A stretch of DNA of 64,000 nucleotides from Methylomonas fluvii (GTDB lineage Bacteria > Pseudomonadota > Gammaproteobacteria > Methylococcales > Methylomonadaceae), in assembly GCF_014850975.1 (NCBI RefSeq), contig NZ_JACXST010000001.1, positions 186,001 through 250,000 of the forward strand, given 5' to 3'. A program made the translations under genes and the position numbers. Shown in pieces: positions 10,721 through 18,972 of this stretch. The notes beneath the pieces were generated by a model. The model saw nothing but the letters and a program-made list of their open reading frames with translations, was not told the DNA's origin and ran no database searches. How positions within the stretch are numbered: the stretch's first letter is position 1; every line of letters begins with the position of its first letter.

Positions 10721-12080
10721 GATGGCCTCCTATGGCTTTTGCAGGTTTGGCGGCTTGAGTGATCGGTTGCGGTTCGAGATAAGCGACGGTCAAGGTGTCC
10801 TCGATCAAATATTTACGCGCCACTTCCCTAACCTGCTCGGCGGTGACTTGATTGACCTTGTCCACATACTCGTCGGCTTTTTGCCAGCCGATACCCACGG
10901 TTTCCAGCGTGCCCAACTGCATGGCTTGATAGAAGTTGGAATCTTTCTGATACACCGCGCTGGCCAACACTTGCGCCTTGATGCGTTGCAATTCGTCCTT
11001 GGCTATCAGTTCGTTCTTCAATTGATACACTTCATCCAGCAAGGCGTATTCCAGATCAAATACGGTTTTGCCTTCGGCGGGGGTGGCTTCCAATAGAAAA
11101 ACATCGGGCAAGCGCGAGGTAAAGTCATAACCAGCACCGGCCGATACCGCGATTTGCTTGCCCCTCACCAGACGCGAAGACAAGCGAGCACTATCGCCGC
11201 CGTCCAGCACGCCCGCCAGCACTTCCAGCGCGTAGGCCTCCCATTCCGGCTTGGCGGTTTTTAATACCGGCACTTTATAGCCCATCATCAGGTAGGGCAG
11301 TTTGGCTGGAGCTTTCACGGTGATGCGCCGCACGCCTCTCTGCTCGCTTTCATCCTGAGGCTTTACCGGCTTCAACACGCTGGGTTGTAGCGGCGCGAAA
11401 TATTGCTCAGCCAGCTTTTCGACTTGCTGCGCATCGACATCACCGACCACCACCAACGTGGCGTTATTGGGTGCGTACCATTGCTGATACCAGGCTTGCA
11501 GGTCTTCGACTTTATAATTGGCAATATCGGACGGCCAACCTATAACCGGATTTTGGTACGGGCTGTTAGTGAAAGCCGTCGCCATGAATTGCTCATGCAC
11601 TTTGGCGCGCGGCTGGTCGTCGGTGCGCATGCGCCGTTCTTCGGTGACCACTTCCAGTTCTTTTTTCAGTTCCTCGGCTTTTAAGTCCAGATTGCGCATC
11701 CGGTCGCTTTCCAGTTTAAAGCTGATTTCCAGACGCGATTTTTCCAGGGTTTGGAAATAAGCCGTGTAATCCTGACCGGTAAACGCGTTCTCGTTGCCGC
11801 CGTTTTCGGCGATGATCCGGGAAAACTCGCCGACCGGATATTTTGCGGTGCCTTTGAACATCATGTGTTCCAGCATGTGCGAAATCCCAGTGATACCGCC
11901 CGGCTCGTAACTGGACCCAACTTTGTACCAAACTTGCGATACTACCACCGGCGAACGATGGTCCTCCTTTACCAATAGTTTTAAGCCGTTGCTGAAAACA
12001 TGTTCGTGTACCTTGCCGGCCTCGGCATGAGCCGCGACAGCAGGGCAAAGCAGCGCTAACGCCGCGAGCCTATAGTTCAT
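10710..12080 (-). CDS. Zinc M16 peptidase, catalytic subunit
   Basis: 456 residues with a cleavable signal peptide (MNYRLAALALLCPAVAAHA). The inverted zinc motif is H68-M-L-E71-H72, inside GITGISHMLEHMMFKGT, and the downstream Glu ligand region is present (EKSRLEISFKLESDRM). It is a periplasmic zinc endopeptidase of the PqqL/processing-peptidase type, probably paired with the zinc-less subunit encoded immediately downstream. The open frame reaches 12134, but GAGGG four bases before the ATG at 12080 and the signal peptide support that start. cyoE is divergently transcribed, its start 107 bases away. Confidence 0.92.
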   Translation of the reverse strand: MNYRLAALALLCPAVAAHAEAGKVHEHVFSNGLKLLVKEDHRSPVVVSQVWYKVGSSYEPGGITGISHMLEHMMFKGTAKYPVGEFSRIIAENGGNENAFTGQDYTAYFQTLEKSRLEISFKLESDRMRNLDLKAEELKKELEVVTEERRMRTDDQPRAKVHEQFMATAFTNSPYQNPVIGWPSDIANYKVEDLQAWYQQWYAPNNATLVVVGDVDAQQVEKLAEQYFAPLQPSVLKPVKPQDESEQRGVRRITVKAPAKLPYLMMGYKVPVLKTAKPEWEAYALEVLAGVLDGGDSARLSSRLVRGKQIAVSAGAGYDFTSRLPDVFLLEATPAEGKTVFDLEYALLDEVYQLKNELIAKDELQRIKAQVLASAVYQKDSNFYQAMQLGTLETVGIGWQKADEYVDKVNQVTAEQVREVARKYLIEDTLTVAYLEPQPITQAAKPAKAIGGHHAF

Positions 12081-12187
12081 AAATCCCTCGTTGACTAAAA
12101 GATGGTGAGCGCTTGTGATTATTTTAATAATCAATGGTTCACTGTTATTCTATATGTTTAAAGACCTGTAAATCCATTTGGTACTTG

Positions 12188-13078
12188 ATGACCGACACCA
12201 CCTCCGCGCTATCCTGGAAAGACTACTTAGAACTCTGTAAGCCCAGAGTCGTGGCATTGATCGTGTTTACCGCCATCGTCGGCATGTTGCTGGCCGTGCC
12301 AGGGATGCCGCCGCTGGATAACTTTTTCTACGGCAGCATAGGCATCGCCCTGGCGGCATCCTCGGCAGCGGCGATCAATCATTTCATCGACCAAAAAGCC
12401 GATGCGCAGATGGGCCGCACCAAGAACAGACCACTACCTACCGGCCATTTAAACTCGTACCAGGTCTTGGTGTTCGCTAGTTTTATCGGCTTTGTCGCCA
12501 TGGCCATCCTGACCATCAAAATCAACGTGTTGACCGCCTTCTTGACGTTTTTGTCACTGATCGGCTACGCATTAATTTATACGGTATACCTTAAAAAATT
12601 GACGCCGCAGAATATCGTCATAGGCGGCGCGGCCGGCGCAGCGCCACCGGTATTGGGCTGGGCGGCGATTACCGGCGAAGTCCATCCGCACGCCTTACTA
12701 CTGTTTTTAATTATCTTCGTTTGGACCCCGCCGCACTTTTGGGCTTTGGCTATCGCCAAGCGCGACGAATACGCCAAAGTTGCAATACCAATGTTGCCGG
12801 TCACGCATGGCGTGGAATTCACCCGGCTACAGATTCTGCTTTACACCATTTTATTGCTGATTAGTACGCTGCTGCCCTATCTAACCGGCATGAGCGGCGT
12901 GATTTATTTACTGGCCGCCGTGATATTAGGCTTGGGTTTTATCTATTACGCCGTGCAAATGATGCGTAAAAAAGACAATAAAACTGCAATGCGCACCTTC
13001 GGCTACTCCATTGTTTATCTGATGCTGATTTTCGCGGCGTTGCTGATCGATCATTACTTCCCACTGTCATTCTCATGA
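12188..13078 (+). CDS. cyoE: Protoheme IX farnesyltransferase (heme O synthase)
   Basis: Adds a farnesyl chain to heme B to make heme O for terminal oxidases. The 296-residue inner-membrane protein has about nine hydrophobic spans and the prenyltransferase aspartate region [20 protein letters not shown], followed by the second polar loop near [15 protein letters not shown]. The reading frame is open from 12134, but the ATG at 12188 gives a start ([20 protein letters not shown]) that fits the family. Its stop overlaps the start of the trpD2-like gene in ATGA. No cytochrome oxidase subunit gene is in the window. Confidence 0.95.
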   Translation: MTDTTSALSWKDYLELCKPRVVALIVFTAIVGMLLAVPGMPPLDNFFYGSIGIALAASSAAAINHFIDQKADAQMGRTKNRPLPTGHLNSYQVLVFASFIGFVAMAILTIKINVLTAFLTFLSLIGYALIYTVYLKKLTPQNIVIGGAAGAAPPVLGWAAITGEVHPHALLLFLIIFVWTPPHFWALAIAKRDEYAKVAIPMLPVTHGVEFTRLQILLYTILLLISTLLPYLTGMSGVIYLLAAVILGLGFIYYAVQMMRKKDNKTAMRTFGYSIVYLMLIFAALLIDHYFPLSFS

Positions 13079-14073
13079 GCTTGTTGACCCAGGAACATCC
13101 GTTCGCGGAATTTATCAAGATACTTGGTAAAGGCAAAAAAGGCGCCCGGCCGCTAACCCAAGACGAAGCCTACCGGGCCATGCAAATGATCTTGGCCGAC
13201 GATCAAGTCGAGCCAATTCAACTTGGCGCGTTTTTGATGCTGATGCGCGTCAAGGAAGAAACCTGCGAAGAATTGGCCGGCTTCGTGCAGGCTGCACGGG
13301 AGAGTTTTGCCTTCGAATCGAAAGTAGCCGTCGATTTGGATTGGTCGTCTTACGCCGGCAAACGCCGCCATCTGCCCTGGTTTTTGTTATCCACGCTGCT
13401 GCTGGCCGAAAACGGCATAAAAGTATTCATGCACGGCGCCGGCGGTCACACCCAAGGCCGTTTGTATACCGAGAACGCGCTGCAAGCCCTGGGAATCAAA
13501 GCTGCAACCTCGATAACCGAAGCCGGCAAACAATTAGAGCAAGGCAATTTCAGCTATCTGTCACTGGAATTTATTTGCCCAAAACTGTACGACATGATCA
13601 ATCTGCGGCCGGTTATGGGCTTGCGCTCGCCGGTGCATACCCTGGTTAGACTATTGAATCCGTTCGACGCCACAGCCAGCATTCAAGGCATCTTTCATCC
13701 CAGCTACCGGCAAGTGCATCAAAAAGCCGCGTTGCTGCTGAATCAAAAACACATGGCGGTGTTAAAAGGCGAAGGCGGCGAAACCGAGCGCAATCCTGAT
13801 GTGGAATGTTTGGTGCAAAGCGTCAATAACGGTGAGCTTAACGATGAGACCTGGCCGGCCTTGTTTGAACGTCGGCATATGAAAGCCGAAGACATGGGCC
13901 CGCAGCTATTGGCGCAGTTCTGGCGCGGCGAGGTTAACGACGAATTTGGCGAGGCAACCGTGATAGCGACTGCAGCGGTGGCATTGAAGCTATTGGGCAA
14001 AGCCGACAACCAAGAACAAGCCCACCAATTGGCGACGGACTTTTGGGCCGCGCGCAATCGGCAGCGTTTTTAA
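13075..14073 (+). CDS. ybiB: TrpD2/YbiB-type anthranilate phosphoribosyltransferase-like protein
   Basis: 332 residues with the nucleoside phosphorylase/phosphoribosyltransferase fold of TrpD: an N-terminal helical domain ([19 protein letters not shown]) and a catalytic domain with GAGGHTQGR in place of the TrpD glycine-rich KGTGGD-type loop. That substitution, and the lack of other trp genes, places it in the YbiB/TrpD2 group, whose E. coli member binds nucleic acid rather than anthranilate. The start codon overlaps the cyoE stop by four bases (ATGA), so it is translated from the cyoE transcript. The assignment rests on family pattern. Confidence 0.82.
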   Translation: MSLLTQEHPFAEFIKILGKGKKGARPLTQDEAYRAMQMILADDQVEPIQLGAFLMLMRVKEETCEELAGFVQAARESFAFESKVAVDLDWSSYAGKRRHLPWFLLSTLLLAENGIKVFMHGAGGHTQGRLYTENALQALGIKAATSITEAGKQLEQGNFSYLSLEFICPKLYDMINLRPVMGLRSPVHTLVRLLNPFDATASIQGIFHPSYRQVHQKAALLLNQKHMAVLKGEGGETERNPDVECLVQSVNNGELNDETWPALFERRHMKAEDMGPQLLAQFWRGEVNDEFGEATVIATAAVALKLLGKADNQEQAHQLATDFWAARNRQRF

Positions 14074-14098
14074 ATCTCAGCCCGACAGCACTTTAAAT

Positions 14099-14731
14099 CT
14101 AGCCTGCTTCCAACGGCGGATAGCTAAAATTAGGAATCCCCTTAATGTAGTCGCGCTGCAAATGCAGATACTGCAAGCCCATCAGCGTGGAAATCTCGTC
14201 GTGATCAATCCAGACCACTTTAACCTCGCCTTCCAGATTCAAATGTTTGTAATCGAACTTGGCCACCGTACCGTCCGGCACTTCAACTCTGCCCAGCATG
14301 CGTATCATCAAACCATCCACCGAGACATTTTCGGTATTGAACGCATAATCGTTGCCGTTGAAGACAATATGGCCGGGCGCGGTCATGTTTTTGCGGTAGG
14401 CGCGACGGCTGTAGAGCAAGTTATCGGTATCGTAAGACAGGTTGCGAAACTCGATGGCAATTTCAAATCCGTCCTCGGCTGCTTCGGCGCGCACCATTTC
14501 CGCCTCGCCGGCCAAGCGCATACTGGGCAGATAAAAATCGACTATCGGCGAAACTTGCAAAGCATTAAAAATGTCTTTGATGCCATTGACCTGAGGCTCG
14601 ACCTTTAACACCGCCAGCAAGCCGGACAACGACAGATTCACGACCCAAATTTCGTGTTCTTCAAAGCCCAGATATAGCAATCCTTGGCTAGCCAGGTTTT
14701 TGCGATAAGCGCGTTTTTCGGTCGTTGGCAT
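14099..14731 (-). CDS. Tandem PilZ-type cyclic-di-GMP receptor-like protein
   Basis: 210 residues built of two similar halves. Each begins with a basic patch (EKRAYRKNL near residue 6, SRRAYRKNM near residue 108) followed by an N-x-S-x-x-G motif (VNLSLSGLL and ENVSVDGLM). This is the PilZ pattern RxxxR...[DN]xSxxG. The second half keeps the full RxxxR; in the first, the leading Arg is Lys. It is probably a cytoplasmic cyclic-di-GMP sensor affecting motility or surface polysaccharide. AGGAT stands four bases before the ATG. It is convergent with trpD2 and has no obvious operon partner. Confidence 0.75.
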   Translation of the reverse strand: MPTTEKRAYRKNLASQGLLYLGFEEHEIWVVNLSLSGLLAVLKVEPQVNGIKDIFNALQVSPIVDFYLPSMRLAGEAEMVRAEAAEDGFEIAIEFRNLSYDTDNLLYSRRAYRKNMTAPGHIVFNGNDYAFNTENVSVDGLMIRMLGRVEVPDGTVAKFDYKHLNLEGEVKVVWIDHDEISTLMGLQYLHLQRDYIKGIPNFSYPPLEAG

Positions 14732-14797
14732 GATAATCCTTCTGTTTGGCAGGGCTTTTGAAAGGTAAGTCCTTTTAGCAATCTATTTTATTGAGAC

Positions 14798-15388
14798 ATG
14801 AAAAGCAGAATAATTTCTCTCGCTAGTCTAGCCGTTTTATCGGCGTGTACAACCATGCCGCCGAAAAACCCGGAAAATATCTGTCAAATCTTCCGGGAAA
14901 AAGACGACTGGTATCAAGCCACCTTAAGTTCTGCGCGGCGCTGGGGCGTACCGATTGCGGTGCAGATGGCCATCATCAACCAGGAATCCAGCTTCGTTGC
15001 CGACGCCCAACCGCCCCGGCCCTTGATTCTGGGCTTTATCCCGTGGTTTCGTTCCAGCAGCGCTTACGGCTATCCGCAAGCCAAGGACGAAACCTGGGCG
15101 GACTACCAGCAAAAAGCCGGCAACGGCTGGGCCGATAGAGAGGATTTTGCCGACAGCTGCGACTTCGTGGCTTGGTATTGCGCCACCAGCAACCGCAAGT
15201 TGGGCATCCCCACCTCCGAAACAGACAAACTATATCTAACCTATCACGAAGGGCTTGGCGGCTATCAGCGCAGCAGTTACTTATCCAAGCAATGGTTGCT
15301 GAACACCGCGCAAAAAGTCCATCAGCGCGCCTTGCGTTACGACGCGCAACTGGCAAGCTGCCGGCAGGAGCTGGAACAAAAAAACTGA
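14798..15388 (+). CDS. Lipoprotein with lytic-transglycosylase-like SLT fold
   Basis: 196 residues. The N-terminus MKSRIISLASLAVLSACTTM is a lipoprotein signal with lipobox L-S-A-C. The mature part contains WGVPIAVQMAIINQESSF, matching the goose-lysozyme/SLT alpha-helix with its catalytic Glu, and SAYGYPQAKDETW, like the G-x-x-Q region of transglycosylases. It probably cleaves peptidoglycan at the outer-membrane inner face. The C-terminal half has three extra Cys (DSCDFVAWYC and ASC) that could form disulfides. It lies 36 bases upstream of the FKBP gene on the same strand. Confidence 0.78.
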   Translation: MKSRIISLASLAVLSACTTMPPKNPENICQIFREKDDWYQATLSSARRWGVPIAVQMAIINQESSFVADAQPPRPLILGFIPWFRSSSAYGYPQAKDETWADYQQKAGNGWADREDFADSCDFVAWYCATSNRKLGIPTSETDKLYLTYHEGLGGYQRSSYLSKQWLLNTAQKVHQRALRYDAQLASCRQELEQKN

Positions 15389-15424
15389 TAAACTAGCCGC
15401 CCCAATCATCTAACGGGAGTTTTC

Positions 15425-15910
15425 ATGAAATCCACGAAACAACGTGTCATCGCCATTTTAATCGCATTTATTACAGGATTTGCTATGTTCTCACTGGCCA
15501 ACGCCAACGCCCCCACCCCAGCCGAAAATAAAGCCGCCGGGGAAAAATTTCTGGCCGAAAACGCCAAAACCGCCGGCGTGGTCACCACCGCCAGCGGCCT
15601 GCAGTATGTGGTATTCACCGAAGGCACCGGCGCGCAACCCAAAGCCACCGACAACGTCACCGTCCATTACAAAGGCACCACCATCGACGGCAAGGAATTC
15701 GACAGCTCCTACGGCCGCGGCGAACCCGCCACTTTTCCATTGAACCGCGTCATCGCGGGCTGGACCGAAGGCGTGCAATTGATGAAAGAAGGCGCGAAAT
15801 ACCGTTTCTTTATTCCTTCTAACCTGGCTTATGGTGAGCGTGGGGCGGGACGGGATATTGGGCCGAATGCGGCGCTGATTTTTGATGTTGAGTTGATTAA
15901 GGTCAACTGA
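15425..15910 (+). CDS. Exported FKBP-type peptidyl-prolyl cis-trans isomerase
   Basis: 161 residues: a signal peptide or N-terminal anchor (IAILIAFITGFAMFSLANA), a short linker, and one FKBP domain with VTVHYKGTTIDGKEFDSSYG, VIAGWTEGVQLMKEGAKYRF and PSNLAYGERGAG, the residues lining the FK506 pocket. It catalyses proline isomerisation in periplasmic protein folding. Unlike FkpA or Mip it lacks the long N-terminal dimerisation domain. GGGAG lies seven bases before the ATG. The end of the gene directly abuts the long dispersed repeat that opens the accessory insert. Confidence 0.93.
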   Translation: MKSTKQRVIAILIAFITGFAMFSLANANAPTPAENKAAGEKFLAENAKTAGVVTTASGLQYVVFTEGTGAQPKATDNVTVHYKGTTIDGKEFDSSYGRGEPATFPLNRVIAGWTEGVQLMKEGAKYRFFIPSNLAYGERGAGRDIGPNAALIFDVELIKVN

Positions 15911-15912
15911 GT

Positions 15913-16245
15913 TTTTGTGTCGCTAGCGCGACGGATTATTTAGAAGTCGGGTCTCGGCCCGACGGCCGAGACACTTTCTTTTGCTCCGCCAAAAGAAAGT
16001 GTCCAAAGAAAAGGCGGCCCGAACGCCGCTTATTCCCTGCGCTCCTCGTTTTTGCCGGGGGTTGACGAAAGGGGCTTCCTGCCCCTTCGTCAACGCGCCG
16101 CATCCCTGCGGCGCCCCTTCGGGCTACTCACTCAGTACATCCATGTACCTCGCCCTTCGGGTGCTGCGCATGCAAATCGGCTATCCTGCCGATTTGTCCC
16201 GTCAAAAGCTCCGGTGCTCGGCGCGGCATACGGGGTAAACCCATC
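15913..16245 (+). repeat. Long dispersed repeat, left arm of an inverted pair (R1)
   Basis: Begins with GTTTTTGTGTCGCTAGCGCG just after the FKBP stop and runs through AAAGAAAGTGTCCAAAGAAA and GCTCCTCG to GCTCCGGTGCTCGGCGCGGC. The reverse complement of 17720-17985 matches it segment by segment with many substitutions and with extra sequence in this copy (about 16130-16200). It contains several internal palindromes. Short frames on both strands inside it are low-complexity translations of the repeat and are not genes. It forms the left boundary of the insert that carries the attC-like site and the FRG gene. Confidence 0.8.
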
Positions 16246-16352
16246 CCATAATCCAAGATCAAACCAAGGTACGTCGAGCGGCATCCTTAAGCATGCTGCA
16301 ATATTGTTTTTGGCTCGAACAAAATCTGAATCCTTTTTCCAGCTAGACTTTG

Positions 16353-16415
16353 ACATAACATGTATATCACCCAATTCAGGGAGATATACAGAAATTATGT
16401 AATCACTTGTTATGC
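16353..16415 (+). other. Structured hairpin upstream of the small membrane-protein gene, possible degenerate attC
   Basis: The stem ACATAA/TTATGT (16353-16358 with 16395-16400) encloses TGTATATC/GATATACA (16361-16368 with 16383-16390) and CCC/GGG around a six-base loop. CATAAC at 16354 and GTTATG at 16409 are also exact complements, in the positions expected for the outer boxes of an integron attC. The asymmetry of the inner arms makes this weaker than the site at 16716. It may simply be a terminator or translational hairpin. Confidence 0.3.
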
Positions 16416-16431
16416 TCTTTGGAAATAAGTT

Positions 16432-16704
16432 ATGGAAGATATAGTTGAATACCTTGGTAGAGGTTTGTTTGTATTCGTCAGGTTACTTGTAGCCCTAATT
16501 TGGAGTGCAATAGAGCTTGCGTATGAAAAAGTTTTTTGGTGGCTCGGGTGGCCGGTCTTAAGAGCTTTAACGTTAGGTAAGTTCCCAAAGGAGGGATTCA
16601 TCCAGGATAATCATGCTGCGCCAATAATACATTTTCTTGTGAGTCTGGCTGGCGTTACGTCTCCAATGGTTGCTCTTTATATCCTTGCACAGAATTATGG
16701 TTAA
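16432..16704 (+). CDS. Small inner-membrane protein, putative integron-cassette gene
   Basis: 90 residues. Two hydrophobic stretches (LFVFVRLLVALIWSAIEL and a C-terminal one ending SPMVALYILAQNYG) flank a polar segment with VGWPVLRALTLGKFPKEG-like character, suggesting two spans. No known domain. The base composition is more AT-rich than the flanking core genes. It lies between a structured hairpin and an attC-like site, ending 11 bases before the latter, so it has the position of an integron cassette gene. Many such cassettes carry short membrane proteins of unknown role. Function not recognised. Confidence 0.6.
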   Translation: MEDIVEYLGRGLFVFVRLLVALIWSAIELAYEKVFWWLGWPVLRALTLGKFPKEGFIQDNHAAPIIHFLVSLAGVTSPMVALYILAQNYG

Positions 16705-16715
16705 AGTAAGCTTAC

Positions 16716-16784
16716 GCATAACTAAGCGCTTCACCCGACCAAAAACCGCGATGCGGTTTTAGTCGGGTGAGCTCCACGTTAGAA
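16716..16784 (+). other. attC-like recombination site (integron cassette junction)
   Basis: 69 bases with the layout of an integron attC. The left outer box GCATAAC is at 16716-16722 and the right outer box GTTAGAA at 16778-16784. Between them an extended imperfect hairpin has TCACCCGAC/GTCGGGTGA arms (16731-16739 with 16762-16770) and an inner perfect stem AAAACCGC/GCGGTTTT (16742-16749 with 16753-16760). The right side TGAGCTCCACGTTAG strongly recalls known attC right halves. The FRG gene starts 14 bases after the box, the normal position for a cassette gene. No integrase gene is in the window. Confidence 0.62.
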
Positions 16785-16798
16785 ATCACAGGACTCAT

Positions 16799-17542
16799 AT
16801 GCCCGCACCCAAACGCACCCCGAGCCAAGACGAAATAAAGAAATCCGTTGACTCCTCTCATACCCCGATCTCCAACTGGAAGGACCTCCATGGGAAGTTA
16901 GAATCAATGCGGGACTCCGGCTGGATATTTAGAGGCGTGTCATCACCGACACACTACTTGGTGCCGAGCATTGGCCGCGAAGTGGTTTACGGACAGTACA
17001 AACTAGCACAAGAACAGAGACTATTCGAAGAGTTCAAGAATCGCGCAATCGCCCTCGTAAATGACCCAAGATTTGACGATTGGGATTGGCTTGCATATGC
17101 GCAGCACATCGGCGTTCCAACACGCCTTCTGGATTGGTCAGTTAATCCGTTGGTAGCTCTGTACTTCGCCCTTGAATCAGACGCAGACACTGATCGAGTG
17201 ATCTACGCCGTTCAATATTCAAAGTACATCCACGAAGTGGATCATCGCAACACAAGCCCATTTGCTAATACAAAGGAAGGTCGCTTCACCGCACCACTTG
17301 CATTCGATCGAATTCGTGCGCAACGAGGGATGTTCACGATCCATCCACATCCCACGAAAGTCTTTCATCCTGACGGTCTCCGAAGCTTTCTGCTCAAACA
17401 ATCTCTCGTAAAAAACTTTCGAAAACGCCTTTTCAAGTACGGCATAGACCACTGGCACATTTATCCAGATGCTCACGGTCTTGGACTTCAACTAGCCTGG
17501 CAGTTCAAGAACAAAGTTGGTCTGGGTTCTCTATTTGTCTAG
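16799..17542 (+). CDS. FRG-domain protein
   Basis: 247 residues with an N-terminal FRG domain. W-I-F-R-G at about residue 41 opens it, then PSIGRE, and the core AYAQHIGVPTRLLDWSVNPL gives the hallmark aQHxGxPTRLLDW...PL pattern, followed by ALYFALES. The biochemical activity of FRG domains is not established; they often occur next to phage-defence or other accessory genes. The rest of the protein (to about residue 247) has no recognised domain. It is the cargo of an attC-bounded cassette, starting right after the recombination box, and its codon use is more AT-rich than the core genes nearby. Confidence 0.85.
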   Translation: MPAPKRTPSQDEIKKSVDSSHTPISNWKDLHGKLESMRDSGWIFRGVSSPTHYLVPSIGREVVYGQYKLAQEQRLFEEFKNRAIALVNDPRFDDWDWLAYAQHIGVPTRLLDWSVNPLVALYFALESDADTDRVIYAVQYSKYIHEVDHRNTSPFANTKEGRFTAPLAFDRIRAQRGMFTIHPHPTKVFHPDGLRSFLLKQSLVKNFRKRLFKYGIDHWHIYPDAHGLGLQLAWQFKNKVGLGSLFV

Positions 17543-17556
17543 GCAGCTCGGTAGGG

Positions 17557-17578
17557 CCGATTAGCGCAGCGTAATCGG
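17557..17578. repeat. REP-like palindrome downstream of the FRG gene
   Basis: CCGATTA, eight bases, TAATCGG, preceded by GTAGGG and followed by CGCATG. This layout is common for short dispersed palindromes in gammaproteobacterial genomes. It sits 15 bases after the FRG stop, where a second attC would be expected for an intact cassette, and no attC boxes are visible there. Confidence 0.5.
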
Positions 17579-17643
17579 ACGCATGTTGAATCAAATCTAT
17601 CAAGGCATGCCCTGCCAAAGAATACTTGGAATATTCTTCTTTC

Positions 17644-17669
17644 CTCCGAATACGCTTCGCTATTCGGAG
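17644..17669. terminator. Hairpin CTCCGAATA/TATTCGGAG
   Basis: Nine-base perfect arms around CGCTTCGC. A smaller AGAATA/TATTCT palindrome precedes it. It may end transcription of the FRG gene, but no T-run follows, so a dispersed palindrome is an alternative. Confidence 0.35.
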
Positions 17670-17719
17670 CTACTCCACCACATCCAAAACTATTGTGAAA
17701 ACTTTCGAGCTTGCCAGTG

Positions 17720-17985
17720 GTTGTCTCCCGTATGCCGCGCCGAGCACCGGAGCTTTTGGCGAGAATTGCCCGAAGGGGTGCGGCAGGGATGCCGCACGTC
17801 GGCGGAGGGGCTGGGAAGCCCCTTCTGCCGACCCTCGGCAAAAGCGAGGAGCGCAGGAAACAAGCGGCGTCCGGGTGGCCTTTTCTTTGGATACTTTCTT
17901 TTAAGTATCTCGCCTGTCGGTGCGAGAACCGACTTCTAAACAAGCCGTCGCGCCAGCGACACAAAAACACAACCTCCCTACGCCA
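17720..17985 (-). repeat. Long dispersed repeat, right arm of the inverted pair (R2)
   Basis: Reads on the minus strand as the same element as 15913-16245: TTTTTGTGTCGCTGGCGCGA at one end, AAAGAAAGTATCCAAAGAAA and TGCGCTCCTCG in the middle, and GCTCCGGTGCTCGGCGCGGC at the other. It differs from R1 by many substitutions and is shorter. Its outer end overlaps the last codons of cheD (stop at 17978). The two arms are inverted around about 1.5 kb of cargo. Confidence 0.8.
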
Positions 17986-18553
17986 ACACCCTAGCAAACA
18001 GCCTGTGAGAATATTCCTGCTCCCGCTGCAAAATAGTTTCGTTTTTTATATCCTTGAGTTTTTTCACCAACACTTCCCCGGTTTCCGGAAAGAAATACAC
18101 CTTACGGGGATAGATACCGAGCATATCGTCAGCCAGGACCGGAATGTTCCGGCCGGCCAGATAACTGCGTAAAAACTGCGCACTTCGAGCGCCGACATTA
18201 TTGCGTTGCATGCCGTTAAGAATATTACCGCCGCCAAACACCTTGGCTTCCAGCTCGCCCTCTTCCGCCCCCATGCCGACCAGATGATTGATGAAATTGT
18301 CCATACCGTTACTAGCCATGTTCTCCATGCGTTGGTTGAGCGGCTGGTCTGCGTTGACGTTCACCACCATGAATTGATACATGCCGCCTATGCCCCGCCG
18401 CCGATCTCGAATACAGGCAATCACGCAGGACCCCAACACGGTAACAATAAGCTCGCCGGAATTGGTCACACAATATTCGCCGGGAGTGATTTTGCAGGCG
18501 CGAATGCGTTGGTGCGGGTCGTAGTAGGTTTCGGAGAATTTTTTCGGATGCAT
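17978..18553 (-). CDS. cheD: Chemoreceptor glutamine deamidase-like CheD with altered catalytic His
   Basis: 191 residues. The CheD family deamidates or demethylates glutamines of chemoreceptors and binds CheC. The N-terminus FSETYYDPHQRIRACKITPG and the nucleophile motif VTVLGSCVIAC (Cys43) are typical. The His that completes the Cys-His-Thr triad should lie 17 residues later, in GGMNHF; here the segment is GIGGMYQFMV with Gln60, so the base is missing. The rest of the fold (KVFGGGNIL, DMLGIYPRKVYFFPETGEV) is kept. No other che gene is nearby. The start could also be the ATG at 18565; neither has a clear ribosome site. Confidence 0.85.
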   Translation of the reverse strand: MHPKKFSETYYDPHQRIRACKITPGEYCVTNSGELIVTVLGSCVIACIRDRRRGIGGMYQFMVVNVNADQPLNQRMENMASNGMDNFINHLVGMGAEEGELEAKVFGGGNILNGMQRNNVGARSAQFLRSYLAGRNIPVLADDMLGIYPRKVYFFPETGEVLVKKLKDIKNETILQREQEYSHRLFARVLA

Positions 18554-18972
18554 AGCCAGGACCATCTTGAGAGTTGTAGAACATTGATGCTTAGCAAGCA
18601 ATAAATCGGCCACTATGCAATTTACTTTCCGCCTCAAATCTTTAGCATTTCAAAGCACGACCTTACCGAAGCGGTTGTAAAACGCTTCGACAACTATTGC
18701 TTGATCGGGTATCTGCCGGCGCGCCAAAACACAAGCACCAAGACTATCGACACACAGAACCACCAACGGGCCGGAGTGGTGCGTAGCGCTCGCGATTGGC
18801 GCACAACTGTTTTTGCCATTGCCCCAACCCGCGTCGTCACCGGCATATCCCCGCAGCCCCGGCAAACCATGCTGAATGCAGCGGTTGTTTGCAGTTTTGT
18901 TATAAAAATATCCGCCTCAGTAGCAGCACATTTTAGTATCCTAGCCAGCCATTCCGTACCCAGCCGTCAACC
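18554..18972. other. Intergenic region between cheD and rlmKL
   Basis: About 420 bases separating divergent genes. It should hold promoters for both, but I see no convincing -35/-10 pair, RNA gene or repeat. Short frames here have no recognisable protein. Confidence 0.4.

Noticed and set aside
16132-16374. Minus-strand frame across the left long repeat
   Set aside because: Half of it is translated repeat (GFTPYAAPSTGAFDG); no start signal and no homology.
17539-17997. Frames on both strands inside the right long repeat
   Set aside because: They follow the repeat, differ between copies by frameshifts and have no known domain.
18650-18865. Minus-strand 71-codon frame upstream of rlmKL
   Set aside because: No ribosome site, no signal or domain; composition like intergenic DNA.
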